The translations under genes were made by a program, and so were the position numbers. From the NCBI RefSeq assembly GCF_011745365.1, contig NW_024468909.1, forward strand, positions 6,572,001 to 6,636,000: a DNA stretch of 64,000 bases. The letters are read 5' to 3'. Below are positions 37,521 to 49,600 of the stretch, one piece after another. The notes under the pieces are model-generated. The model saw only the letters and a program-made list of their open reading frames with translations, had not been told where the DNA came from and searched no databases. The stretch comes from Cryphonectria parasitica EP155 (Eukaryota; Ascomycota; Sordariomycetes; Diaporthales; Cryphonectriaceae). Positions within the stretch are counted from its first letter, which is position 1. Each line of letters begins with the position of its first letter.

Positions 37521-37593
37521 GGGATTATAGCTAAGCGGTTATAGCGTGGGATTGCAGATCCCAAGGTCCTTGGTTCGAGTCCGAGTAGTCCCT
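37521..37593 (+). tRNA. tRNA-Cys (anticodon GCA)
   Basis: Full cloverleaf without intron. The 7-bp acceptor stem is GGGATTA/TAGTCCC. The D arm is GCTA/TAGC, the anticodon stem TGGGA/TCCCA with loop TTGCAGA (GCA at the centre), and the T arm CTTGG/CCGAG with loop TTCGAGT. The discriminator base is T, as expected for tRNA-Cys. A T5 Pol III terminator follows at 37595-37599. Confidence 0.97.
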
Positions 37594-38465
37594 CTTTTTG
37601 CTAATTTCTTGCATTCTCATCTACTTTCAAGCAAGGCAATTTGTTTTGTCTCGTCATGCAGATGCAAAGGTTGAGGGGTTACGTACGTTGGGTTGTGGAT
37701 GGGTTCATGGGTATCGATGTGCTCGTCGTGGAGGCCGCCGCTTTACGTAAGCATGTGCTAAAACTTGACCTCCTAAGTTCTGTTTGTCTTGCTTGCGATT
37801 GCAGCCCCCATTGGGCACTGAAGTGAGAATTGATCATAATTAATGGCTAGCATGGATCACAGATTTCAAAGGGCCGCCATCAGCCTGCATCTTTTTGAAA
37901 TACTGGTTTGTTGCAATTCTTGGCTTTTGGCGCGTTTGTCAGCGTTCACTCACGATCGCGGGCTCACCAATGGCACCTGGGGGTTTGTAGTTCGACATCG
38001 TGAGTGCTGGGGCAGCAAGCAGTCCTAACCCATCCTATTACCATTCCACACATTTATAACAAGCCCAAGGCCCACTATGTGTACCGGTATTAGGTGTCTG
38101 TGGTCCCATTCAGGGCTGTTGTGCGGGTGACCGGCGATCCAGTCTCTTTCCAAAGTGAGATATTGCAGCAGCCCTGGAGAGTACAGACTGGCTCATCGAG
38201 CCGATAATCAATGAGATATGAATTCTTCCGACGAGGATGGAAGCTGACGGTTCCTCTTGTGGGCATTAAGGCATTAGCCAAAGGTAGACAGCACCATCCA
38301 TTCAATGTGAGCTTAGGAATCGACGTGGGGGTTGGTTTGCAGTATTTGCCATCATAGAAATAAGACTAATTAGGTCGTCTCCTCTGGGCCTTCCAAGATT
38401 CTTGATGCACCCATCACCGTGTCTTGATGGATCCTGAGGTCCCGCTACAGAATGGGCCTGGCCGT
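37594..38465. other. intergenic
   Basis: The tRNA terminator lies at the start and the 3' flank of the PLL-like gene at the end. No gene seen. Confidence 0.5.
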
Positions 38466-39805
38466 TCAAAGCTCCAGAGGCCCGAGCACCTCTTGCAATT
38501 TCTCCATCTCGGCATCTCCGTCAGAGGGGATGGAGATCTTTCCGAGCGGCCACGTTTGGTCAAAGCCTGGCTGCCAGTCATACCCTGTCCAGATCTGCAT
38601 CCTGAGCTCCTTATCATCGTCAATGCCGAAGATATACAAAAAGTCTTAGGCTCCCTGTTAGTAATGAATGGACAAGAGGGCACCGTGCATAAAGGCTGGA
38701 TTTTGGACTCACTCGCTTCCTGCTTGGCGAGCAGACCTGGCTCGGATTCGAAGGGACCGGCCAGTTCATACCAATCCTTCCCATCTGGGTTCCACTTCGT
38801 GCCATCAAAGCTCTTGAGCTGGAACTTGGAAGTGCTGAGATCCTTGCCGACAATGTCAATCCTCGACGCGTTCCAGTGCACAACCTTAGGCGTGCCAGTG
38901 AACTCGCCGCCCAGCTGCTCCCAATCTGACCACTGGCTTCCGTCCCAGTATAGGTGGTTCAGCTCCCCTTTCGAATCAATCGCCCAAAAGTCCAGGCGTT
39001 CTGGACCCCATGATGTAGCCAAGGGGTTTCCAACAAACGGGCCACCGCCTAGGATGTCCCACTGCGACCAGCCGTTGTTGTAGTACTTGTGTTGGAGTTG
39101 GCCGGTGTACCCAAAGAGCCCGATAATGTCCAGCCTACCTGGTCCCCAGGAGACAACAGCGGGATCACTGGAGAAGTATCCCCCCAAATCTTCCCAACCC
39201 TCACTTGGAAACCATGCATCGCCGGTCCAGGCTTTGTGTACATAAGACCCTTCGCCGGTCCTCCCAAAGATATCGAATGTGTCTGCAGCCGATGATAAGG
39301 AGGCAATACCGACGGCGCCCTGGCTCTCAAGGTCTTGAAATTGCCATTTGCCATCAGCAAAATCTGTTCACGGAATGCGAGGTCAGAGGGGACTGTTCTT
39401 GTTTCGTCCTAACGACGGAATGAGAGAACGAATGACTATGCTTACACGTGTGAGATACACCGCCCGTCTCCTCATCCACGTAAAATACGTCGAGACGTCC
39501 TACACCCCAGCTTGTAGCGGTCAGGCAGTTGTCGGGGCTGGCTGTTGATGAGATGTACTCGAAGGCCCCAGACGGCTGCCAGTCCCAGCCGGTGTAGAAC
39601 TTGTGCCAGATGGTTGACCCTGTTGTAACGCCAAAGAGGTCAACGCGCGGGTCACCCCACGAGATGGCCGAGATGCAGTCCCTCCCCGCCGCCGCTGCGC
39701 TTGCCTTCAGATAGTCAGTGCCTTTCATGCGAAACACGTTCTGGAAGTAGAATAGGGTCATACCATGAGGGCTAGTGCCAGAGAAATATGTGTCATGAGG
39801 CTCAT
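38466..39805 (-). CDS. secreted PLL-like beta-propeller protein
   Basis: Four exons, 39805-39764, 39704-39446, 39363-38713 and 38644-38466, with introns of 59, 82 and 68 nt, all in phase, giving 376 aa. The 42-nt first exon encodes MSLMTHISLALALM, joined to ASAAAAG to make a full signal peptide. The mature protein has tandem repeats with SWGxxRLDxF: SWGDPRVDLFG, SWGVGRLDVFY, a degenerate AADTFDIFG, SWGPGRLDIIG, SWGPERLDFWA, HWNASRIDIVG and a final FLYIFGIDD. Six to seven such units form a propeller in the PLL (Photorhabdus lectin)/DUF346 group, which binds sugars such as fucose in bacteria. Sugar binding here is inferred. A carbohydrate-binding secreted protein suits a defence or cell-surface role. 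Confidence 0.8.
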
Positions 39806-41511
39806 TGCGAATCAATTATTTTCTGTCTTTGCGACCAGAGGTAGAGAATCAGACCGAGTAATGATAACGAGGAGAGGGGCATGAAATGCTTATCATTGGA
39901 TTCTCCAACATGGGCGCTGTATGCTGTTGACGATGCAAGTGAACCGAGACATTCGGTGATCGCGGAGTAAGCCATCCGCAAGCCACATCATCTCCTCGTG
40001 TCCGTGAATCACAGCCGCTAGAGGAGGCTGCAGAATGTTCGTGGATTCTCCGACGCGCAGGGCCGAATCTGACGTCATGTTGATGATTTACCAATTACAA
40101 GCATTTGCGCGGAACTTATAGTCGAGGATCATCGTGGAATCCACCTAGTCCTGAGCGCTCAATTGCCCTGCTTCACCGCCCAGCTGAGCCACGTGGTGCG
40201 GTCGAACACAATTGGAATGGCAGCAACATTCTTAGATGAGAATATGTGGCAGGACACACGGATGTTGCCAGCTTTCAGCCCCGTGTTTCGCTATTGTCTA
40301 GCGTGCTCGTTGTGCTACTCGATGTCTGCTCGTACTCCTCAGCCCAAGTTACGAATGACGAGGTGGCGGTGACTATCTCGTCTTATATTCAACATCATTG
40401 CTGGCAGATATGATATAATACAGCGAACTATTACTTTATCAAAAGAGACTGTGGTGCTCTGGCTGGTTACGAGCGCGTGTTATATTCGCCGTGGCGCATC
40501 ATTTCGGGTCAGCTCTGTCAACCCAGCTTTTGCACAAGGAAGCTCCTTCCGCTGAAGATTCGTATCCTCACCTGGGCATTTTCGAAGTCGAGAAGTTGCG
40601 TCGTTGTGGCACTCAGAAAACTAGACAATTTGACGCCTCTTCAAGGCTTGTGAACATCAGGATACCTGGTATGTAGCAGCGTCTGGGCTCTTTCATTTTG
40701 GTATTGTTACACAGGTCACTCACCTCAAGTGGCACTGTGGGCTGATTATCTGTAAGTGGTCTACGAGACTTGGGGGACGGCACACATGTTCAAAAGAAGA
40801 GGAGGTGAAGGGGGAAACATTGAACAATCTATTCGCTCCGGTTCTGAGAAAGCTCTATACAGAGGGCCAACCCAGATTTCTCGCAGCTCAAAGCATTTAC
40901 ATGCTCTTGAAATTTGACTTGAGCAGCAATTTAGGATGCACAGTACTATTCATGGATGTTCACATCATGAGCGAGCTAAAGACTGTAGCTACGACAGTTG
41001 AGTCGTGGTAAAAAGTCGATATTCATGTTTGTCCTGTGAGAAACATGAATTGGAAGTGCCACCAATTACAAAGGGCGATGTTTCATTCAAAGCTGAAGAT
41101 GAGATTGTCTAGCAGTGAGGATCTTCATCATATTTTCAGCTGCCAATACACGCCTTCTGTAGAAACGGTTCAAGTCACCGTGACAGAGAGATTTCATGAA
41201 AGGTCATTCCTGTACTACTATAAGAAGAGAAAGGAAAAAAGGCCAATTGATTATTGCGCATCAGTTCTTCTTACTGAGACAGTGGACCTCACCTGCTGGT
41301 TCTGTTCTGAGAACCTTGGAATGGGCATGGGTCAGGATCGCTGAGTTACCGTGCCAAAAATGGTGACTGTAAGGGGAAGGTGGCGATGCCATTTGTATAT
41401 GGGTAAAGATTGAGTGAACGCTACTCTATTTACTACCTCAGGGTGGATGGGTCGCATACACGTACGAGGCCCAGACCGCGTTTGGCTATATAGGTGTGGT
41501 CAAAATATGTG
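39806..41511. other. intergenic
   Basis: This is the PLL-like gene promoter followed by about 1.5 kb in which only short unconvincing frames are open. Confidence 0.45.
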
Positions 41512-41529
41512 CTTGTGCCTGAGGGCGTT

Positions 41530-41670
41530 TGGCCGAGTGGTACAGATTGCTTTCATACTTCTGTTTAGTATTTCGGAACCACGGAGCCAAACAAACTCAA
41601 GAGGCTCAGTGTTCGATTCTCATGGCACGAGAATCGTTGGTTACGTTCTGGGGGATCACTTTTTTTTTTT
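41530..41670 (+). other. tRNA-like Pol III promoter element, possible SINE head or tRNA relic
   Basis: A perfect A box (TGGCCGAGTGG, 41530-41540) is followed 81 bp later by a B box (GTTCGATTC, 41611-41619). A hairpin with an 8-bp stem (CGATTCTC/GAGAATCG, 41614-41636) overlaps the B box. A run of 11 T at 41660-41670 could end Pol III transcription. The sequence does not fold into a regular cloverleaf: T-stem pairing fails and the A-B distance is too long even for tRNA-Leu/Ser without an intron. It could be a decayed tRNA gene, a tRNA-derived SINE or a Pol III ncRNA. Confidence 0.35.
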
Positions 41671-42590
41671 CTGGTCTTGTTTTCTCTTTTGGTCTACATC
41701 TGAGAGCTCTCTGATTTCCCTGACACGCATATCGTACTTCCAAAGGAATTGAGAGGGTGCAAAATCATGTTTCATTCTCTTCTTTTCTCTTTGTCCCTCT
41801 TTGCTCTTCTCTCTTGTCAGATCTCTTATGCCTGATGAATTTGGCCGCGCCGCCAGGGAGGGAAAACACACAGGCTGCAGCGTAATTATCTTTTGGGAGG
41901 CGCGTGTCATAGCAGTTCGGCACGTGCCAACATTTGCTAGTTATCACGAGGACATTGAGATAGTTTATATGAAAATCTTTGACAGTCCTCAGACTTTGGT
42001 GTTTCGAATTCGTTGGCTGCAGGTGATGACTGGCTACCTTCGATATACACACGTCAACGATACACACCCCACACAGCCACATTTCACAATCCTCCGTGTT
42101 CAACAACTTCTCAATGACTGTCCTACTTAGACGTCTTCCGATCCGACCCCTACTCTCTGCCCACCATTCAGCCGTGCACCCATATAAGCTGGCTCATCAA
42201 TTCTGATCGCGGCTCGACTGTTCGGCGCTAGGAACGGTCAAACTCTCGGGACTACCTCCTCAACAAAAGGAAAGCGTTCTTGCGGCTGGTGCCATATTGG
42301 CATGCAAAGAGTGATCGAAACGTGAAGATGACTGCCGTATGGAATGCAGTCGAGTGACGATGGCTGGCCTAAGCCCTTTTCCTCTTCTTCGGCCGCTCCG
42401 GTAGATCGCCCTCTTCTCCTTTTTGCAGAGGCCCGTGATAGCGGGTACGCTTCCTATTGTGGCGGTCGTGGTCTGAGAGATCATCGGGGGATTCGTCGGC
42501 ATCAGCCTTGCGCTTCTTGGACGACCGCGGCATAAACTCGGTCCCATCAATAGCATCCCGTTGTGCCGCGACAGAAGCAGCTCCACCATT
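41671..42590. other. intergenic
   Basis: No gene seen. Short frames occur on both strands. Confidence 0.45.
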
Positions 42591-43637
42591 CTAAGATGCG
42601 TCTCTGAGCTTCTTGTTCATCATCTTTCGACTGTTTCTGCTCATTTCACTAGGCACATCTTGGTCGGTGGGGCGATGACTGGGGTCTTCCTCGTCCTCGA
42701 ACTCCTCGATCATGCCAGGGTCCGTCTCGTCTAGCCATTGGACTATCCTTCTGGTACTCTCGTAGACGCCGGAGTTTCCCTTGGGCTCTCGGGTATAATT
42801 GCGGAGAGCAGAGGCCAGCATCAGGACGAGGTGACGGGCAACGTACATGCCAAGGTCCTGACCCAGACCCGTCTTCGCAACGGCGTTCCAGAAGCGAAAG
42901 CGGCGGGCAGCCAGAGGGATCTGGCGCTTCTCGGGGACTTCGGTCCCTTCGGTCAGCTTGGACCGAACTGTAAAAAGAGTTAGATTGTATACGGAATAGA
43001 AGCGCCGTCATGAGCAGAGGAGACAAACCGTCTTTATGGAAGACACTGTCCAAGAAGACACACAGAGTCCTCGCGCACTTCGCCTTGCCCAGAAGGACCA
43101 CGGCAGTATTGTGACGCTTGCCGATGGCGTGCAGAAACGTCTCGGCATCCTCGTCATTGTCGAAACACTGAGCCGGCAGGCTCAGGTTCAAGGTGGGAAT
43201 GACTCCTCTGGCCACCACCTGAGGGTTCGCAATGTGGTATCTAGTGAACTCCGTGCGTCCACTCTGGCGGTCTTCGTCCTCGTTTGTGGGAAGTGGGTCG
43301 TCAAACCACTTCCACTCTTCGCCGTGGATGTCGTGCTCGTACAGGTCCATGTCGAGCGGTAGGTCTTGTACAAGGGCATAGTAGCCTCTACGACCACCCC
43401 TGTACGTGTGCTGCTTGTCTGTTAGTCAACACGACCAGCTTGTTGTTTCATTTGGGTGACCAATGCCCAGATGCAACGTTATGTCAAGACTCCACGAAAC
43501 ACGGTTAAGGGCTCCAAATGTTTCGAGAGTAAGGGATTGGCCAGTATGGTGCATTAATGTTTACGCACCTCGGTCTTCTTTAGAATCTTTCGCTCGGTTT
43601 CGGCAGGACCGCTCATCATCGTCTTTGCCGCCTCCAT
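42591..43637 (-). CDS. conserved-looking hypothetical protein, three exons
   Basis: Three exons, 43637-43569, 43410-43029 and 42967-42591, phases consistent, 275 aa. The N-terminus (MEAAKTMMSGPAETERKILKKTE) leads into HTYRGGRRGYYALVQDLPLD and an acidic stretch. A central globular region has IPTLNLSLPAQCFDNDEDAE and GKRHNTAVVLLGKAKCARTL. A C-terminal helical region ends in an acidic-then-basic tail. No signal peptide or TM is seen. I do not recognise the family. The clean splice sites (branch GACTAACAG before the second exon, polypyrimidine CTCTTTTTACAG before the third) support a real gene. The protein is probably cytosolic or nuclear. The frame is also open a little upstream of ATG 43637. 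Confidence 0.65.
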
Positions 43638-46600
43638 TTTGGTCGGATTGCGGTTCGATGTCTGTTCAAGGTTGATGGTCCGTTAGCTGTTGCTACTCTG
43701 TGGATGTGGCAGCTCTAAGGGGCCCGTCGACGAGAGGATCGAAGCTGGGAAAATGATGAAAATGATGACGGGAATAGGGAAGACTGTGATCACGCATTCT
43801 ATGTCAGTGATGCGTAGACAAACACAGACACCAATCTCGCGTGCACGCTGACGCGTTGCCACACTTCCTGGTGCGAGGGTAGGCGGAACGAGGTGCAGGC
43901 CTTACATTCGAGGTGCGTGGTCATGGGAAGGCAACACGAGAAGGAAGCTCGAAGGAGATGGGAACTGGCAGGAGATAGAGTGCTTGAGCGTTTGCAGGAC
44001 AAGTTATGAGAAAAGTCAATACTGCGTACCTGCTACTGGAGGTTCACTTGATATGTTGTTGACAAAACCTTTCTGCCCAGTGTCAAATTTGTCATTGAGA
44101 GATCACGATCTAGGTTATCTATGATACGTGGATCGAGCGCGTTCTCGAGATCAGATGATGTTGAAAAGTGAGGTCTCTGGCTTTGGTATTTTGATCGTCT
44201 GTCATTCTTCCGAACCTTTCGGCTGCAGGAAGATCATTTGCTGCATCTCTTGAACTATGACATAGTATCGACCAGCCTGAGGTTTAGGCAAGCTGGTAAG
44301 TTATAGTCCATGTTCTTGTCTGCGTTTATACTTCTATTATTTTGAGTACCATTTGTGAATACCTTCACTTACGCTTTATGATATCTTTGGCATGCTGACG
44401 CACTGAAGTGAAAATATCATAGACGCCAGATCAAGGGCAGCACACCATCCTCCTAGGCACCATGCACTTCAATTACTTGTATCATCTTGTAATTTACTAT
44501 GATCATGGTGCCTTTGATATCAGCTTTCCAGATGAACAATCTTGGATGTCAGTTATATTGTAATTACTCATTGGATCACAGCCATGAAAAAAATATCAAA
44601 CATGAACGTTGTTAAGATCTGAATGCGTGAAGACCCGAAGGTTCTGACCATTTCAATGTCACCTGTCTATGAACAAAGTTGCTGTTTGAAGGCATCATCT
44701 CGAGTTGGCATTATAACTGGGATGTCGTGAGTCCAACTCATGTGACAAGATGATAAATTGATGAAATGAAGAGAGTTAAGATATTATGTGCTTGGTGTGT
44801 GGATAACACTCTGAGTGAGTGTAATATGATAAGAGCCACAGAACCCGGGCTTGAACGATCTATCCCGCCAAGGACACGAGAAACTTATCGTTCTGCGGTG
44901 TTGTAAATGTTTTTGCTGTTCAAATGCAAGCTCGAGAATGTTTCCATAACATCACCACCCCCAACTTCGAGCCTCAAAATTGCATGGGCTCTGGCAACCC
45001 AATTATGCTGATCGATTGATATCCTATCCGACCTGTCTAGGGAACAGCGAGACAGATGGAAAGAGGCTTCAGGGCACCCTCTAGGAATGAGAACATAGAG
45101 AATGAGTGGCAGCAGCGACAGAACAGAACCTCCTTCAGAAGCGGTGAACGAATGAATAACAGAATCATTGTGAGAGCGAGGACCATAATTATCACATGGA
45201 CTAACGACTGTTCACTCCTCCTCACTGTTGTGCTGGTGAAGAGGCTCTTCACCGTTTGCCTGGTAAAGACAGGGTTTGTGAATGAGGCTATTCGCAATCT
45301 AACATTGTTGCCACAAGCAGCAGCAGCAGCAGAAACAACAGCTAATGACTGAATGAGAACAATCCTGTCCGAGAGACAGACCCACTACACTGGTCGCAAC
45401 AGACGGGGTGGATTGAGAAATCCTAGAATACCTAAAGCCTTCGCCTTGCGCAAGTCTACCAGTCAGTCTTCGCGGTTTAAGACACGAGGCAGGGACCAGG
45501 GGACATGTCTGTACAACTCTTGGAAAACTCTCGAGTCTATTGGAAACGTGACCCATGCAATACCCAGGGATCAAAAGGTGAGACTTTGCCTGCAGATACG
45601 AAAGTGCTTCTGGTGAATTCCTCCCCACATAATCATGACTACAGGCACGAATGTTGTCTGTCTCGCGCTTGCGCCAATAATGAGATGTCCTGGACAGTGA
45701 GCACGGCATGCCATAGTAGCTCTATCCGCGACACCGGCGCGGGACGCCACCGTTCCGAACTCGCCCACTCGCCCGGGGGTTTTGCTCGGCGGTAGTTAAG
45801 CCTTTGGAAGCTTTTCCGAGGGCTAATTGGTGCCGCGGCCCTGCCCAGACCCTGAATATGTGTGGCAAGATGAACGATTGCTAGAGCTGAGGTTCGAAGA
45901 TCGAGAGAGGCCATGCAGTAGCGGTCGATCGACCATACACACACACACGCGTGTCCCAGTGCATGGCATCAACTTCCTCGTGGTATCACTTTTTGCACGT
46001 GGCCCGACCAGCTACGGCGCCTGCTCGCGGCCGGCAGAGGTCGTGCGATCGAGTCATCGAGAAGGTGCAGCCGGCGCATAGAGTTCTGAATGATTCGTCG
46101 TCATCGGCTTGTGTAAATAGAGATTATCTCGGTGCAATCTACATGTACCCACTTGTCATCCCCAGATGGCCCCGCCGATGGCACTGTTGAGACGACTGCC
46201 GCTCCTGAGAACAGTCAAAGCGCCCGCCACGAATTCCAGCATGCGTTCGGCTTGCTGCTGGCGGACTTGGGCGCGGTGATTGCCTGGCAGACAATAATGC
46301 ATGGCAGGGCAGGAGAATGAGGACGCTGCGGGGACCAGCAGATGAGGAGCGGCAGGGACAAGGCGGCTGCCTGTGTCATGCTATTGCGGCCAGCCCCTTT
46401 AATTGGCAGAGCTGGTCCTTATTGCGGATATCCGGCTGCTTCTGCCCACATGGGAAAGACGAACTGAATGTCTACAGCCGAAATGGCATTTGGCGCAGTG
46501 CGCATGCATGGCACGGTAGCTGGCCGTGGGTAGTCACCCCGCCCGCTGCCTGACAGACGACGGACGACAAAAGAGGAGAGGAAATTCGACGACCCCATCG

Positions 46601-49600
46601 CCAGGCGACGTCCGTTAAGCGCCCAGCGCCGGTGAGCCAGGAGAAATAATGCCCGAGGTGAGGTGGGGGCTGCTTGTCAAGGGCCGCCATCGCGAATCGA
46701 TATCGATAAATGTGACAAGCAGGCCAAGGGGAGGCAGGGGCCACAGGGAGGCAGGGGTGCTGGGCGTCTGATTGGTGAAGAGGGATCGGGTGAAACATCT
46801 GGATAGATCCTCCAGCAAAGCTTGGCGCTCTCGTCACTCGCAATGGCGCCTTCCCCCCTTCCTCATAACCCCTGATCCAAGCTAGGACAGGTCGGGTAAG
46901 GCGTGGTACGGAGCATATGTCGTCCCTGCCCTGTACGTTGGCCCCTTGCAATTTAAACATCCCTTGGAGGCCACGCAAGACATCGCCGTCCCTGTGCTGG
47001 AGCTTGCCGCTGCCGTTGCTGCCGTGCTGCCGTTCCTTTTTTTTTTTTTTTTTTTTGCCGCTGGGGCCACTCGTTCGCTTATTGTGCAGAGGTGCCATCT
47101 GGATAGCCTGCGCCGCGCCGCACTCGAGGGGGATCCTCGCTGGCCTCGCTGGTCGCCACCGCCAGTTCGTGGCAGGATGCACCAACAGGTCAATTGAATC
47201 CATGACATGGGTGCTTTCTGCTCCGGGGCGCGGCAGTTTGAAAGAGTCAGATAGATTCCTGCGAGATGCTACAGGTGAGCTAAGCACCGTCACACCACCC
47301 GTTCGCTTCTTTTCCAAGACAAGCCACGTGTGTGACCTTTTGTCATTGGTGCCACAAACTTGGGAGGGGCAGGGCAGGGCCAGAGCAAACCAGCAGGTGA
47401 GGTTGGAGACTACAAGGCCATCGTCGCATCATACTATGGTACGTCTCGCCCAAAGAGGTCGTGCAAAGGCCTGGGACAACCCCCCGCCCCCTCGCCCTCC
47501 CCATTCTATTCTCTGTTCGCTGCTGGATGTTAAGAGGCCCGGCCCGAGGAGAAAGAATTGAATCATCCACTGCTGATCATGACTATATGCGCAGTAACCT
47601 TGATGATGAAGGATAATCCAAATTTCTCGTGTCGTCGACTCCGCATTATATTGGATATCTATCTATGCCTTGGGCCGTGGTGCCGGACCCGATCAATGCC
47701 CCGCTCTCAGTGTCCATCCCTTTGCCCACCTGCCGTGGGTCGCAAGTCCTCGATCACCACAGGAGATGCCGTTTAGTGTGGCGACATGAGGCAGCAGGCA
47801 AACAAGCAAGCAAGCAGGCGAGCAGAACAGGATGGCCAGGTGAGCCTTTTGGGCCGGTTCCTCCCTGGTGTGCTCTGTCAGGTCCCGAAGAAGTAATGTA
47901 AAAACGCGCCAGGAACATATATACTACATATACTATATCTGCTGCCGCAACAGGTAAGCACAGCTGCAGAGGGGGGGCCTTGCAGGAGAGACGATGTCTG
48001 TCGCTCCGTCGTTCTCGAATTCTTTTTTTTTCTGACCTTTGTCTCTAGTTTGTCCCTGTGTGTATACCCCGTGCTGGGGGAATACAATGCAGGTACAGCA
48101 TCGGCTGCAAGGCCCCTGGGCCTCAGACCCACTACATGGTGTGGCCTGGCTTGCTTTACCTGCAGATCATCCGATGAGGATCCCGCCGCACTCTGGCAGT
48201 TGGGAGTTAAGAATTAAAGAGGCGGGAGGGAGGCTCAGTCTTTTTTCTAGGCTCATACAACCAATCAGGGTGTGACAACCCCTGCTGCCATTATGTTTCC
48301 TGTCTCACCAGGGAACCCTGTCATGACTCCCCTCTTCTTTTCTCTTTTCTCCCTCCTTCTTACTTCTTTCTTTGCCTCCCCTCCCACCCTCCCACACGAA
48401 AACACCCTTGGCCCCCCTCTCACCCCGGAGTACGATTGATAAACGTTCCCCGGAGACGTCTCGGGGGGCCGCACGGAAGACCTTCTATGCCTTTAATTTA
48501 TCTCATGTACAACCAACTTACTGGGCACAGATAATCTGAGTGACGGACGTATTGGACAAAGTAGGGGGGTTGTGGGTACATTGTGTAGGGAGTGATCTCC
48601 CTCATCTGCTGGCGATTCTCACCTTGGCCGGTGGTACAGTGTTATGAGTGGGTGTACTGGGTGTAATGAGTGTGCTATGTGGTACTCGTCTTGGGCCCCC
48701 GCAAGAGGGCTCCATCGTGAGTGGTGATTGGGAAATGGGTAGGTGAAGATCCTCTCAGATCCGACGTTCGTCCAGTCTCCTTTTTTTGTGTGTTCTCTTT
48801 TATGCGTTTTCCACCTGTATGTAGTATCCCCACTTCCAGAAATGGAATACCCCTCCTCCCCCTGGGCCCCTGTCTCTCTCACACCCGCTCTTCTCTCTGA
48901 AGTCCTCTTCGTCTCTGCCTCCCTGGATCCGCCCTTGTATTCTTATTGGTATGTGGTGTCTGAATGTAAGTGCTAGGGAGCGTTCCGCAGGCCCACGACA
49001 GGGCCCCCTTACTCCTTCGTCCTCCTCTCTCACGTCTTTCCTTCCCTCTTGGGTTATTCTTATCGTCAGGCCTTGTCTAGGCAATTCCATACTTACACTT
49101 TACTCTCTCGCTCGTTTTCTTCTCTCTTCTCTTCTATCCCTTCTCTCCCTTTCTACCTCACCTCCTCCGTACATTCGTTGACCAGTCACCACCACCACCT
49201 GAACCGACCCCCTTACCTTCATTTCTGACTTGTGTGTGCGTGTGTGTGTGTATCTGTGTGTCTGTGTGTGGCCTTGTGCGAGATATTGTTCTCTTCTCTT
49301 CAGACCAACCAAACGGCTGTGAACCCGTGCAACGTTCGGCTTCTCTTCAGCCCACCCGAGCAGCAACGGTCCAGAACAGAACCACCACCGAATTATCCCA
49401 CGTTCCTTCTCTTGATTTTTCTTCTTCCTTCTTTCTCTCCATTCCCTTCTCCGCGGGACGATACAAATTTTTGCCCTCCGTTGGCCATCCTGAACCGTTC
49501 TTTCTCTACCGTGTTGATCGCACCACTCCTTTTTGTGTTTTATCTTAAGGACGAGAGGAATATATTTCAGATCAACAAGTGAATACTACTCCTTGGATCG

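Noticed and set aside
46472..47317. 281-codon minus frame
   Set aside because: Overlaps a 214-codon frame on the other strand, contains homopolymer-derived poly-Lys and has no recognisable domain or splice pattern. Kept only as part of the gene-poor region.
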